This document shows positions 22,601 to 36,400 of a DNA stretch of 64,000 bases, piece after piece. The number at the start of each line of letters is the position of its first letter. Position 1 is the stretch's first letter. Source of the stretch: Patiria miniata. Lineage: Eukaryota > Echinodermata > Asteroidea > Valvatida > Asterinidae. Below the pieces are notes generated by a model that made no database searches, was not told the origin of the DNA, and saw only the letters and a list, made by a program, of their open reading frames with translations. The translations under genes and the position numbers were made by a program. The stretch lies in the NCBI RefSeq assembly GCF_015706575.1, contig NW_024037069.1, positions 39,391,315 to 39,455,314 on the forward strand, given 5' to 3'.

Positions 22601-25200
22601 TATTATCTTGTTGTTTTTTTACCTTAAATTTTTTTGCCCTTGGGTTTTTAGGATCTTGGGAATTTTTTTTGATCTGAGGATTTTTTATGTTTTTTTTTTA
22701 TCTTGGAACCTGGGATTGGGTTAGATCTTAAAATAATGTTGAAACTTTAAAGTTTTTGATTTGGGATATTTTTTGGACCTTGTTTGTTTCTTAATCTTGA
22801 GATTGTTCTTTTTGTGAAGTTGGAATTTATTTTTTGACGTGGGGATTTTTTTTTTTACTTGGGGATTTGGGTTTTTTTTGACCCAAAATTTTTTTTTTGC
22901 AAAAGTCAAAAAAAATCCCCAACTCCAAAAAAACCCCCAAATCACCAAGTAAAAAAAAAAATCCCCACGTCAAAAAATAAATCCCAACTTCACAAAAAGA
23001 ACAATCTCAAGATTAAAAAAAAACAAGGTCCAAAAAATATCCCAAATCGAAAACTTTTTCTATAATTTAGGAATTTTTGGATCTTTGTATTTTTTTTTAT
23101 TGGGTATTTTATTTATCTTGTTTTTTTTTACCGTACTTTTTTTGGTCTTGGTTGTTTTTTTAGTATCTTGGGAATTTTTTTGATCTGAGGATTTTTTATG
23201 TTGTTTTTTTATCTTGGGGATTTTTTTTTTTTGGAGTTGGGGATTTTTTTTGACTTTTGCATTATTTTTGGGGGGGGGCTTGGAGATTTTTGGGATCTTG
23301 ATATTTGTTTTATTTGAGGATATTTCTGGATCTTAGGGATTTCGGACCTTTGTTTCCCAAATTGTCAGTGAGTGATAAAGAGTTGGATAAGAGGTTTGAT
23401 TTCATTTTCTGAAGCAAAGATGTTGAAGTTGGGAAGAAAGACAATTCGATTCTTGTATTAGCTTTCATATCTCTGGGATTTTTTTAAAGTGTTTTTTAAT
23501 TTTTTAAAACCAATTTCAGCTGACGCTGAGGAAGTTTCTTTCAGTCATGAGAAGCCAGGATTGCCTCATGTGAGCCAGCCTTATTCATCTGATTGCTGTA
23601 CGCATGAAAATGTTTCCTATCATCCGTCCACCACGTTCTTTCTCCCTGTTCGACATAGAGATTTACAAGGTATGTTTTGTCATTCATGTGATAGTTTACT
23701 TTCTTTTGACTAAAAACGTTTCAAAGCTTATATGTTTGAAAAAACGTGTGAAAGTCATTGAAAATCATTCACGTAAAGGAAGACCCTGACAAATCGGGGG
23801 ACCGCCAACACAGCTGGATAGCTCAGTTGGTAGATCACTGGTACTGCTTTCTGGAGGTCAGAGGTACAAATCCCACGAAATTTGTTTTCCTTGTTCAAAC
23901 TTTTCTGAGAAGTCAGTGAAGATATGTTTCAGTTTAGGGTTGGGGGAGGGAAACCACCACATGAAAGAATTAGAGAAACCCACAAAAAAACAGTGACTGA
24001 AAAATGCGATCACGTGATGCATTCGATAGGATTCGAACCGGGGTCATAGATATGGGAGGCAGAGAAAGTCCTATCATGAGCCTCTCGCACAAGTACCCCC
24101 CTCAAGGGTTAGAAAGGGAGAGTTGGGGGAGACAGCTGGGAGAGACGTTTCAAACACATCGCTAATGAAGCCTTGCGCTCACGCGAAGATGCTGTGGCTT
24201 TGTGCTCACTCAGAATAAAAAGTCGTGCATACTTGGCTCTATACATGCATGAACCACTTCACGTGCTGTGTGTTCTGTCCACTGAGCTCTTGAAAGAGCG
24301 CCCTCACTGGTTTGCGCACGGAGCCTATACCAATCTCACCACTTTTTTTTTTTTTTACTTAATGCATTTGTACATTATTGTTGAACTAATGTTGGTAGGT
24401 TGCACGGAGTACCTGGACCCTACAGGCCAACATGACCATAGGAACTATGAGTATAGTCATCTCAGGGAACTGCAAAGGCTAGCTACGCTACAACACGATG
24501 TGCAGAGGTTAAGTCTTCAAATCCAGCTCGAAAAGGTATAGATTTCTTCGCCATTTGTAAAAAAGGTTGTAGAATGTTCTACACCATCCTGTAGGCAAAT
24601 TTGAATGCCTTCTTTAAAATATTACTTGTTTTCTATGTTTTAGCTTCTAATTTTAAAATTTGTGTTGGTGTTTGTAATTTACTCTGTTCATATGTATTTT
24701 TGGAAAGAATGTTGCATCCCCATGCCATTGTCATCATATATTATCTCAATGAAGGCCAGTCATTGCGTTAATGTTGAAAAGACATGAATTTGGGACTGAG
24801 AAACATTTCCAATTTGTTAGAAAACACTTTGAAAATATTCTTGACTTTCCATAGACTTTGTACACAACCGCTGAAGTGGCATCTGGATACTACATTCTTT
24901 CCGTATTTTTTTTAGCTAATGCCGATTGTATATGGAATCCAACCTAATGGTTGCTACTAAATTTAACCTACCTACCTACTAAAACAGATGTCAGACCTTT
25001 TGTCAGCAAACTGCCTTTTTGTGTTTATACAGCTGATCGGACAGGAGATATTACCAATGATGGAGAATCTAGATTCGTCAGACAGCAGCTGTACTGCCCT
25101 GTACAGATCTCTGTATGGTCTGCTGTGTCACGGCGGACAACTCTACCCAGCAGTTGTCGCAGACAATGTCGGCAGTGCCAGCATGATGGAGACAACTTGA
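19677..25200 (+). CDS. TEDC2: TEDC2, tubulin epsilon and delta complex protein 2 (first short exon not located)
   Basis: Exons are 19677-19938, 20084-20916, 21507-21645, 21926-22043, 22271-22372, 23520-23669, 24399-24535 and 25033-25200. All are joined in frame, giving 635 residues plus an unseen N-terminus. The strongest match to vertebrate TEDC2 is the end: YSHLRELQRLATLQHDVQ, SLQIQLEK, a short loop, then LYRSLYGLLCHGG. The start (IEQFITDVTLCVETSRDLC, ending in RPWPP) and a LEEAETLAEVEKALVKAQR helix also fit. TEDC1-TEDC2 bind epsilon- and delta-tubulin and stabilise centriole triplets, so the protein should act at centrioles. The exon at 20084-20916 is an extra-long, Lys/Asn/Ser-rich disordered segment that makes this protein longer than the human one (about 433). 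Two coiled-coil stretches follow. An intron at 22373-23519 holds a T-rich inverted repeat. Sure of the family; the start is unknown. Confidence 0.88.
22505..23400. repeat. T-rich degenerate repeat with internal inverted repeat
   Basis: The words GGGATTTTTTT, GGATCTT and TTGGGAATTTTT recur throughout in a TEDC2 intron. An inverted repeat pairs about 22745-22875 with 22915-23060: TTTTTGACGTGGGGATTTTT has its complement at about 22961, and GAAGTTGGAATTTATTTTTT at about 22976. The result is a potential hairpin of about 300 bases. Confidence 0.8.
23812..23900 (+). mobile_element. tRNA-like SINE head
   Basis: GGATAGCTCAGTTGGTAGA (box A) and GGTCAGAGGTACAAATCCC (box B-like) are about 30 bases apart, as in a tRNA, but the stems do not close and a C-poor tail follows. 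A SINE remnant is likelier than a tRNA gene. It lies in a TEDC2 intron. Confidence 0.6.
24000..24110 (-). mobile_element. tRNA-like SINE fragment, minus strand
   Basis: On the minus strand GACCCCGGTTCGAATCCTAT is a near-consensus box B, with a possible box A further 5' near GAGAGGCTCATGATAGG. It is located in the same TEDC2 intron. Cloverleaf pairing is poor. Confidence 0.5.
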
Positions 25201-27451
25201 CCAAGCCAGAACTCTAGAGGGCTTTGTAGCCTACTCGCAGGAGCCACGTTGTGACCGCGCAAATTTTATATCATAATTTCCACGCGACTTTTTTATTCAA
25301 TCGAGAGTGAAGAAATATTTTGTATTCAACTATGTAAATAATATTTGACAATTTCAGACTTGCATTCCACTGTCATGCTAAACAAAATTTATCTGAAGAT
25401 GTGAATTAACTACACTGAAAGTGCGACGTTTGAAACAGTAGAGATTACATTGAACAGATTACTTCCATTCATTTGTAATGACTCTGTAAGCTAGTCAACG
25501 GAATATTTTAGTACAAAGGTTCACCTGTTTTGAAACCGGAATTTGTTTGGGTCGACTTGAGTTGCTCTAATACTATTTGGCTTGGCTTGTCATTGGAACG
25601 ATATTTTAAAACAGGTGTAAAACGGTGCCTCCAAAAAACTTCATGTTTGTAGTCAACTGTGTGATTGTGTTACTAAGATCATTTTGGATAACACTTGGAA
25701 AGTCGTTTTGAAGGAACAGCTTTCTGAGGAATTAGTGTTGAATCGACGCCAGGTTTTTGTCAATGAACTGTTTCTCAGATTTATGTATAATTTGTGCATA
25801 ACGAGATTTTAAATGATGTTGTATTTTGTTATTAAGCAGTGCCTTATTAATTAACCAGTGTCTTTCAGCAAGTTTTCCACATTTTCAAAATAATAATTTG
25901 TATCTCTTTTGAGAGAGAGAGAAAAAAAGATGAAAATATAATTTTAAAAATTGGTAGTATAAGGCAGAAATCTGGATGATGTGAACTTTCATAACTTAAT
26001 CTTAATGACAATTTGCTAGACAACTTTTTAAATTCTTCAAAATCCATAAATGTGAAGGAATCTTATGGCACATTCTTTGTATTTACTTTAGAAGAGCATC
26101 AAGCCACACACGTTATGTAATAGTTGCTGGCTGTTAAACCTTCAAAAATTAGTTTTTTAAATTCTGTAAAACTCCATGGAGGATTTAGAATGATTTAGAA
26201 GGGTCAGGCAGCATTGTCTTCATGTCAATGACACGCAAGTCACAAGTCAGGTCACGAGTTACAAAAGATAAGCAATAACAAATGAATGTCTTCGTAAATA
26301 TGAACTACATTTATATTGAATAATTCTTAATTCCACTAATAAAAGGAACAACATTGCAATAAAGTACTGTGATAAATTTGACATATTTGCTCTCAGTATT
26401 TTGTGTAATGATTTGTTATCAAGTTTCACCTCGAAATTTTTTTTTTCAATTGCTATTTTCCTAGCTATATAAATGTTATTCACTATTAAATTATATGAAA
26501 AATGTTAGTTAGTTATTGAATTATGTCTTCACAAAATAATTCAGATTATTGGCTGACAATAATCCGGCTCTTGCAGAGCAGGTTCATTTGTGCACAAAAT
26601 GAATGCCCCTTTTATTCAAAAAATTGGGAAAAGTGGGTGTTTTTTTTATTTAAAAAAACCACAAATTGAAAGTTGGCTAGGAGAATTTTTTCTTTGAAGA
26701 GCACCTCTTTAACTTGTGTGCTTTTACACATCATAACAATATTGGACAGCCTACTCTGTCAACAATATTTCAGAACAAGCAATCTTGCCATCAAATATTT
26801 ATCAATATTTCTAGATAGTATACACGAGCCTAATTTGTTTGACCCATTTTTTTACCCATAGGTTATTACTTGTCTTTTTTTGGCAGGCTAAAAAAAAATC
26901 TTATACATGTATTGGACTTTGCTCGCCTTGCATATCAGTTCCAACTTCCGGCTGAAATTAAAGTGACACAATGCCCTCGAAACTAGGTAGTTTTTGTCAC
27001 GTTTTTGGTCTCTTTTGTTTGTTTGCTTGTTATTTTTCTACTTTTGTGTAGTTTTTTGTGCAATTAAAATATATTTGTTTAAAGCTAAATCTATGTTTTA
27101 TATATATATTTTTTTACCCACCAATGACTCATCGTAAGGCAAATTTCGGGTGTGCTACGTTTAGTTGAACTCTCTTTGATTTGTCCAAAATAATTATGGT
27201 GCTGTTCTGATGTTATCAGGTAGCGAGCGCCTCCTAATTTGTAAACAATCTTTCACGAGTTTCTTTGTCAAAACTTTTTGACCTCTCAGTAAAATCGGTC
27301 ATGTGTGCATTTCCGCCGTAGGCCAAATGTACATATGTGTACGGATACCAGGTAAACATCGCTATTCCAATGTGTACTCAACGATTGGCTCTCCATTACA
27401 ATTGATGGGGAAATATCGACGCACGTAAACCAGCGAAAAGGGGGAGGCAAC
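25201..27451. other. TEDC2 3' flank and SNX8 5' flank
   Basis: The first several hundred bases probably form the TEDC2 3' UTR. The rest is AT-rich DNA with small ORFs that carry no recognisable features. The last 100 bases before the SNX8 ATG are less AT-rich and probably hold the promoter and 5' UTR. Confidence 0.4.
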
Positions 27452-30400
27452 ATGGCGGACGATTTAGCTTACGGTGAGTCGAAACGCAGGCGTTAATTTG
27501 ATCCTTCAGTTTTCCACATTTACGGGACCTATTCAGAACAATTATGTGTGCATTTGGTAAGGTTCTGGAAAGTTGTGTTTATTGAGGTTTTTTATTTTTG
27601 TGGTGTAGGTACGGTGCCGGCGTTTTACCGTGAGGTTTACGACATCGTCTGCCCGAATCCGTCGGACGGGAAAGTTGATCAAGATGTTTTCGTCAAGATA
27701 CTCGTGAAGTCCAGTCTGCCGAAACAGACGTTGAGCACGGTAAGTTGAGATTCCTGGTAATTTTAGGATATGATGTTTGGGAGTTATGCTAAACTCTAAG
27801 CTAAGGTGTCATGATGTAGGTGCAAGTGATGCCAACAGGTTTTCAAGATTAAATTAAAAAAGAATTAATGTCTTTGTGAATGAGCCATAACACAATCAAT
27901 GGTTGGGGGTGGGGTGAGGGGGGGGGGGGAGGAGACAACTTAAAAACACAAAATAATTATTTCCCAAAATGTATATCTTTATTGTTCTAAATCAAATCCT
28001 ACTTTTTTAAATGGAAGCGAAACTAATTTTCTTTCTGATTCATGGCTCTGATGAAGGAATTTAAAGGGAAAGTCCAAAAACCATTCGGTTGACTTGATGC
28101 ATGCGGGCAATATTCAACTTCTGTAAACTAGCACCAGCATTATTACTAGGCCTATAATAATAACTTCCTTTGGCTTTGCCAAAACAGAATGGCAAAATAA
28201 TTTACAAATAATTTACCTAGCCCTATTTATTTCTGCATTCTTGCCATTGCATTGGCTGTTCGATAGACATGATAGAGATTGTAATCGAAAATGATCTACA
28301 ACATCCAACATTAAATAAGGGGAGCTTCAGCAATAAAAAAAAGAGAAGTAAACAAGCTCTGCTAAAAACCAAAATGCACAAGATTTGTCACAATTTGATC
28401 AAACCACTCGTATACACCACCCCTTTACACATTTAGGCCACACCCACAAAATGGACGGAAAATAACAGGTGTGGAAATGCTAGAAAGTTTTATCTCATGT
28501 CTTTTTAGAAGCTTATGAATAGTTTCGTTGCGGTACCCGCTGCTACAATGTACATCATATTTGAACCAGCTAACCGATCCCACAAGCTTGGTGGTCGAGT
28601 GGTAAGACGTCTGCACTAGAAAGCAGGAGGTCGTCGATTTGAGTCCCACCCGAGTGATTTTTTTCTAACTTTCACTTGGGAGGTAAAACAACCGAGTATA
28701 CAGTGTTTATACGTTGGTGAAGGGCAAAACCTACTATTGATGTCTAAGTTTATTTAAAAGCATGAAAAAAGAAGGAAAATATATAATACAATTCTTCTGA
28801 GTTTTTATTCCTTGCACCCCCTATTTTAAAATCAAGCTCCGCCCCCAAATCAGCAAGATTCAAGGTGGGTCCATTAGCTCCATCTCTTAAAATGATTGTT
28901 AGCCCATTTCGGGCTTTTACCACGATTTGGGCACAATTTGGGCGAAAATAATGGGCCTAAGCAGCTCCACTATTACCCAGGATATATGAAACATATATAA
29001 ATATAATCTTTAAATCATTCTTAAGAAACTTTATCCGACTTTTTTTTCATTCTTAAGTAGCTTTTAAGGTATAAGGGGGTCAGTCTCAACAATTTAATCC
29101 AAAAGCGCGGCATGTTAATGAAACTCGAAAAATGTGACTTTTGACCTGGGTCCCCTGACCCACACCCGACCGAGAGCAACTTCAGAATGGCCATTCCAGC
29201 ATTACCTCTGTGGCTGACAATGGCGTGGTTCCATCAAAACTTTTGTGTTCAAAATTAAACACCGCCTAGCTACTGGACTTTTTAAGCAAACAGGCCTTTT
29301 GAGTTTACTGCCGTCATTGACGCAATTTTACACTCTGGCTTAGTAGCTTTTATTTTAGCAAAATGGGCCAAGCGGCTTTTTAACTTTTATTTTTTTTTAC
29401 GGCTGAAACTCCCCTTATTTAATTTTGGATGTTGTAGGTTATTTTGAAATACACATAATCTTCACAATTAGTCAAATTTTGCCACAGTATTGGGAGTTTG
29501 GGACTGATCATTAACAGTACACATTCCCCTGCTTGTCGGTTGTATTCAGATATGGGAAGCAGCGGACAGCAAGCAAGGGTATTTAACACGGAGCGGTTTG
29601 TACAAAGCCCTGGCTCTTGTAGCCTTGGCACAGCAAGGCAAGCCAGTCAGCGAGAAAATACTGGAGAACTATGGCAAGGAGGGTAAGTAGTACTCACTTC
29701 TACATGTTTAAACACTAACTGTTGAAATGTTTTTCACAGTATTTCTTCCATTTCTACATGGAGATAAGTAAAACTCTCTTATCCTTGTTACGCAAACATA
29801 ACACTGGAGTTTGCAGAGTTATAAAACCCTCCTAATGTTTGATCAGTCACAGACAGTCAAAACATTTCTTCCACTCCCCCTGCCGTGCATTCTTAAACAG
29901 TATAATAAAAAAAACTAGTCAGATGACGTTCGTGTAAACACTGTGACTAGTCAAATTCCATCAACAGACAAAAGAGGTAACTAGTAGGTAAAGCTGGCAT
30001 ATCAACCACCTCTGGTCAAAGCATGGCTATAACAAGGGAATGTTATAACTAAATAACATGGGAATTCTTAACTGTAAAAACAGACACTTGATTGATTTTG
30101 ACTGTAGTGATGGCGTAGCTGAATTTGCCAGCCAGGGAGGGATTTAAATTAATAGATTAACACTCCTACCCATAGAACTGTCGCAGACCTTCAAAAAATC
30201 TACCACTTCCTCTTTCACAGCTTTTGTACAGGCTGGTCACCAACTGCCGGAATCCCCATGGATTAATAAACCACATAACTGTCAAAACCTGTTGTAGGGG
30301 TTTGATAGATAGGGTGACCTTGAATACTGCTGCAATTAGCTTGCGGCCCATCTCGGAGGACAATGTGTTTGTTTTGCTGGGATATGCATGAGTGAACCCT

Positions 30401-33400
30401 TTTGTGCCTTCATTGTTACTGAACTAAATCCATCATTGACAGGCACTCACCAACTCTGACCCACCATACCTACCAATGTCAGTCAAGGCATGGTACCCTC
30501 AGTTACCAAAACTACCACAGCCTGTCAATTGTACCAATATGAGCCCAACATACAGAACTTTTGAAACCTGTCACCTGGTAGATTTTGATGGATAGGGTAT
30601 CTCTCTATATTGTCACTGAGAACGGTAGAGCTTAACTTGTATAAAGCTCAGTAATGTCTACAAAAGTATGGAGAATATGACAATGGTTTACTGCACAGCA
30701 TTTGCATATTGTCAGGGGTAAATAGATATACACTATACATAAATGTAAATTCTCTACAACGTAACACTTATATTACAGGACTTGATGTTCCTGAAGCAAT
30801 GGACTCTGGAGTCCGCAAGTAAGAGACCTAAACTCTCTAAAAGCTGGAGACAAATCTAAAATTTCAAAACTCCTAAAAATAAAATTTAAATTTCTACACT
30901 GCCTACATATGGAAATAGAATGATACTTTTCCTCCTCCCCCCCCCCCCCCCATCAGAGCTACCCAAACCTCACCTGGGCGACCTGGGCGATCTGAGGACC
31001 CTGAGTGCCCAGGTGCGCCGGGAGAAGAACCCCAACGTCTTGAGCTACACCTACAAGGACCTGGTGGCCCTGGACTCCATCACCATCGACCTGGTGCCGG
31101 AGAAGAAAGGCTTGTTGCTTAAACACGTCGAGTATGAAATCAAAAGTGAGGTAAGCCTAGTCACCAATTTCCTGATAAAGACCCCTCACCAGTTACCACC
31201 GCCTTGAAAATTTAACAGAAAGTTTTGGCATGTTTGGTGGATATTGTAGGATTGAGGAAAATCCGCTTTGTGGGCAGACTGGCTCTCCGAAACCAGAAAA
31301 AAGCAGTGACTAAAAAAAACCTTTAGTCAACAAAGTGCTGCAAATTTTACCTCAAGATGTGATTAATAAATCACATCTTGAGGTAAAATTTGCAGCACTT
31401 TAAAATTCACTGGGAAGTTTTGGCACTGGGAAGTTTTGATGGATATTGTAGGATTGAGGAAAACAGAGTCAGGGTTGACCAATTGATTTTGGAGGATGCA
31501 TTGTGTCAAGGTCGTAGGCTGTACCCTGCATTGTTTATGTAAAACCATGCATAATTGAGGCCCACGTTATATAGGATTGCTACCATCCGCACTGCTTCTC
31601 GATATGGAACTGCCACAACGTATTGACTGATTGTTGTAGGATTTTGAAGGATTGAGGCCGTGGTCGCCCCTCCACTGAACAAATTCAAGAAATAACCCAC
31701 GATTTTTGGAGGATTGAGGCGCAGTCCAAATTTAAAAGGGTGATGATTTGGAAGGATTGATGATTTGGAAGGATTGAAGATGACTCCTAGCCAAAAGGAC
31801 CTAGAGGGTTAGGGTTTAGATAGGGTACAGGACTTGTAAGGATTCAGGAAGTTTCTAACAAAAATGCTTGGGGATTTATGGTTTGCCCATTTTTATACAC
31901 AATTCCTTTCCCTTGGACTGCAAAGTTTTTCCTTTTTTTTGTTGAAAATATTTTGCTTCTAGGTGTATAATATATACATTGTACTTTTGTGGTTCTTTGC
32001 AGTGTTTCACGTCTGCAGTGATGCGACGGTACAGCGACTTTGACTCCTTGTACGATATGCTCATATCCCGTTATCCCTACAGAATGGTGCCTAGACTACC
32101 CCCCAAGAAAATGATTGGAGGTAATGTCATTTGCCATTAAAAACGAATTGATATGTTCTGAATTACTATAACATTTTTAAGCTTATTCAAAACATACCAA
32201 CAGTCAGACAAGTTTACATAGCTTTTTATTTGGTATCACACACTTCTCAATTTAATTTTGCTGTAGAAATACAAATCTCACCATATTTCAAAGTATTCCA
32301 TATCACAACTCTTCACTTTTAACTGAATTTATGTGATTTTATGCATTTATTTAATAATTTGTATATGTATTATGAACTTATTAGATAAAACATGATAAAT
32401 AATTCTAAATGTCTTAAACCAAATCCAAAACCAACTTTTGCTGCATTGTAGGTGGATTTGGGAATGCATAATCCAGTAAAATTTGTCCAGTCCAAATTTT
32501 GACAATTTTGGACTATGAAACAAAAAAAATAACATTCAAGCAGTTCAGTGCATTTTCCCATGCAATCAAATATTTGCGTCAATTTCACTCTCTGTATATG
32601 CGGACCCAAGAGAATTATTATAAGCATGCGCATTCCTAAAATGTTTGCTCCAACTTCGAATTGAATTGCGCATTCTAGGATCTCGATTTCCAAAGAAAGT
32701 TGCTGAATCATGTTTTGAATTGGGCCTGAATTCAGCGTCCGAGACACGTTCTGACTGAGTCAATTGCAGCTACGCGATGTCGCGCACCGATCCGCAGAAT
32801 GATAGCAACCGTGCGCGTGTGTGCGTCGTGTCAACGCTTGCGCGTGCTTCGCCGAATAAAAAAAAAACACCAACTACTAACGGAAATTTCCAACGGTGCG
32901 TCTAAAGGCCTTCTTTCATTGATTTCTTCAGAATGACAGCGTGCCAGAAAGAATAATTTCACAGGGAGTTTAGTCCCTTTACTATCTTTCAACCAAGTTT
33001 GTTTTTCAACAATAATTACATCAGTTACTTTTTGGGTAGCTGCAAATGATGGACTATAGCTTTAATTGAGTTGGGCACCACAGTGCCATGGCGTTTAGAA
33101 CAGGCCCATTACCATATCTGATACTTCACAAAGTACATTCACTTGCAGTAGACCCATCTTGCATAATGCAATGTAAACGTATATTCAACTCTCATACATG
33201 TATGTAATGCTCACCTGACTCAATGTGGAGTACCCTGAAACATGTAAATCGATGAGTAAATTTCCCTTATTGAAATACAGCAGATGTCATCGTAATTTAT
33301 GACTGCATGGTGCATTCAGTTAATATCCATTTTTATGGTACCCTCAAAACCAATAACCATTATGCTTGGTGCAAGATGGTTCATATATCAGATTGCTGCA

Positions 33401-36400
33401 ACAATATCTTTCTGAACCTGTGCGCGTCCGTGTAGTTATATGTTATAATTGCAAATCTGCAATTTGAAAGAGATCCACAGTATCGCATTTCTGTTGATAG
33501 ATAATGAGCTGGTAAATTATTAGGGTTTTTTGTTTTAATCATTGCGTCCCTAGAGTGGAGCCTGATAACACAAATTTATTTAAATATTGATGTTATCAGC
33601 CAATGTGTTGTCACCCTGAAGTCACCGTTTGTTAGACGGTAGTCTTAGCATTGAAATAATTGGGTTTTTTTGGTTAAAAATCTAATTATAGTGGACAAGA
33701 AATGCATTTAACATTTACACATGTTTTTGAGGCAGTGATTTTTTTTGTTTTTTTGGCAGTAATTTTTCACTGATAAGTACTCTTAATAAATCTAAACACA
33801 TTTTGGTTGTTATTCCTTTTTTTTCACCTCTTGATCCTCTTAATTTGTGCAAAACTTCAGACAGCCCCTCAACAGATTCTCTGTGAGTGTCAGGGGCAGA
33901 TCTACCTTTCAGGAAACGGGAGGGGGTGGGTTTGATATGAAGGTGGGAGTTGAGTGAAGGCGGCACGCCTTGCTACATGTAGTGGGGTCCAGGGGCTTTC
34001 GAAATCTATGATGCTTCTCCTGCATCCTAAGGCAATTTGAGAATAAACTTAGGAAATTTAGCGTTCCATTGATTATTTACTAGTTTCATAACATTAGTCA
34101 GTGGCTGAATGGGTGGGGGGTGGGGGGGGGACACCCCCTCTATATCCACTACCGAGTGACATTGAAACACTAGGCCTCACAGCGATACCTATCAATTCTA
34201 TAAAAACCTACATTTCAACTTCGGAGCCTATTTTTAAATTTTTTTTAAAAACAATCTACGTGTATATAACCTATAAAAACTGACAACACAATTCTCTGTA
34301 ATTCTGCTACCTCACTCTGAAAATTGCACCCTAAAAACATATAAATGCTTTTTGGCACTTGGAAAACATTTAAAAACCTACATTGTGCTTTTCAAAACCT
34401 ATTAAATAAAGAAACAAGATACTGATGAAGAGGGGCACTGTGAGACCCAGAATACTCTACAAGGAATGATATTATTGTTGCATGATTGCAGGCTGGTGTC
34501 GGGTCATGTGGGGCAAATATCTGTGTGCATTGAAGCATGGTGGAAGGCAGACTAGCTTGCCCACTGTGTATTAGACAATACAAATCTGAGTTTGCAAAGG
34601 TCATCTGGAATTCCATGGCAGTGTCACACACTCATCTATATAAACACAATCTGGATAATCCATAGGCTGTTAGAAGTGAAGTCAGAAGTGATCTAATACA
34701 CCGTGCCCTCTAGAGACATGCACACAGTAGGGAACAAAAGATTGTATTCGTCTCCACAGGGCAATTTCTATAGATGAATACTCCACAAGGTTTTCACGAA
34801 ATAGATATATGGATTTTACTCAAAAACTATGAATTTCCAAGGTGGGTTGATGTGTCGCTAATGGAAGAGTTTTAGAAAAGGGATATTTAGTCCGAATTTC
34901 AGCCAAGGAAATTAATTCTGGTTAAAATAAGAGCATTTTGAAACTACACTTTCAAACTCGAAAACGTTACTACACGACTAGAACCACAAGGATCCACAAG
35001 GATACATATTTCAGTATGGGTGGAGTCACCTTCCACCGTATTACCGCTCCCATAACAATGGAACTGTAAACAAATCTATCCTGATGTAACCACAATCTTT
35101 ACCTGTATTATTAAATGTAAGTTTTAAATAGTAAAATTTAGTTTGTGACTGAACTTGTTTTTGATATTAAATTCTGTTGAGTTAAAAATTATTTAATATA
35201 TTTCAAGTCCTTTAAAAATTGTATTATATATGTACGATGGAGCAGTTAGGCTAAGCACAGAATAGGTCTGCTTCTGGTTACCCTACCTACCCTACTTTGA
35301 CAGCCCCTTCCCTAATTTATTTTGGGAAAAATGAGAAAAAAACCCCTTAACCCTTGACCACACGCAGACACCTACATATGATCAACACAAAACAAATTTT
35401 AAAAAAAGAAGAAATTCCCTACATACCTACCCTATTTTCAAATGCCGTGTAATCGGAAGCAGACCCTTTTTGGGGGGGGGGGGGCCCTAAATAGTGGTTT
35501 CTGTACCGTATTCCAATTGAGAGATTCGGAATCAGCGCCTTAGCTTCAAACGTGCGTGCAGCGTACAAAAACCAATAAGCAATCCAGACTTTGAAGCATG
35601 GAGATTAGTAGGGTTACATTGCATTGTGTAGCCATGTGTGTGCTATTATTATGGTGCATTCAGTTTCAGAAAAATCTACAAGGTTCTGATTGTAAGCCAA
35701 ACAACGAAGGGTGAATATTTTAAATGGAACATTTGTTCTCAATCTGTGTTTCCTTCACAGCCAATCGCGAGTTCATAGAGAGTCGTCGACGGGCCCTGCT
35801 ACGGTTCCTGACGCTAGTCGTCAGACATCCCGTGTTCCATAAGAGTGATGTCATCAGGTACTTCCTGACATTTCAAGGAGCAGTAAGTATACACCTTTAA
35901 TTTAAAACCCTCCTTATTGTGTGATCATTCACAGACAGTCAAAAAATTGCTTTCACTTCCCCTGCCATGCATTTGTAGGCCTATACAGGCTAGTGAAAAA
36001 CAGTCAGATCACACTGGTGTAAGACAAGAAACACAAGAAAGGGGGCCATTTTGCATCCGTCATATTAGCAGTTTTTCCAATGCTGTATTTTTTTTGTTAC
36101 AGTACCTGAAGCAACCCAAATTTTTTTTCAAATGTGAATGGACATGTAGGCTTATAATACGTGTAATATGTGTTGCTTAATTTCTTTCTTTCTTGTTTGA
36201 TTTTTAAAATCACCCTCAAATATCCATCAAAAATGGACGGACAAAGTTACCTAAGTTTTCTGTCAACGTTTTGATAGAAATTTGAGGATAATGTCAATAA
36301 GCAATATAAATGATCATCTCAAATCATTAAGTAGACTTAGAATTAGAAAAGGCTGCATGTCCATTCATGTGTTGAAATTCCTTTGTGGTGGTTTCGAGGT

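Noticed and set aside
23812..23900. Possible true tRNA gene
   Set aside because: Box A and B words are present, but the acceptor and anticodon stems do not pair, so SINE origin is likelier.
30779..30818. A 40-base open stretch with consensus acceptor and donor in SNX8, reading GLDVPEAMDSGVRK after exon 29550-29682
   Set aside because: Including it breaks the frame of exon 30957-31150. Joining 29682 directly to 30957 gives Glu-Leu-Pro in frame. At most it is a frame-breaking optional exon.
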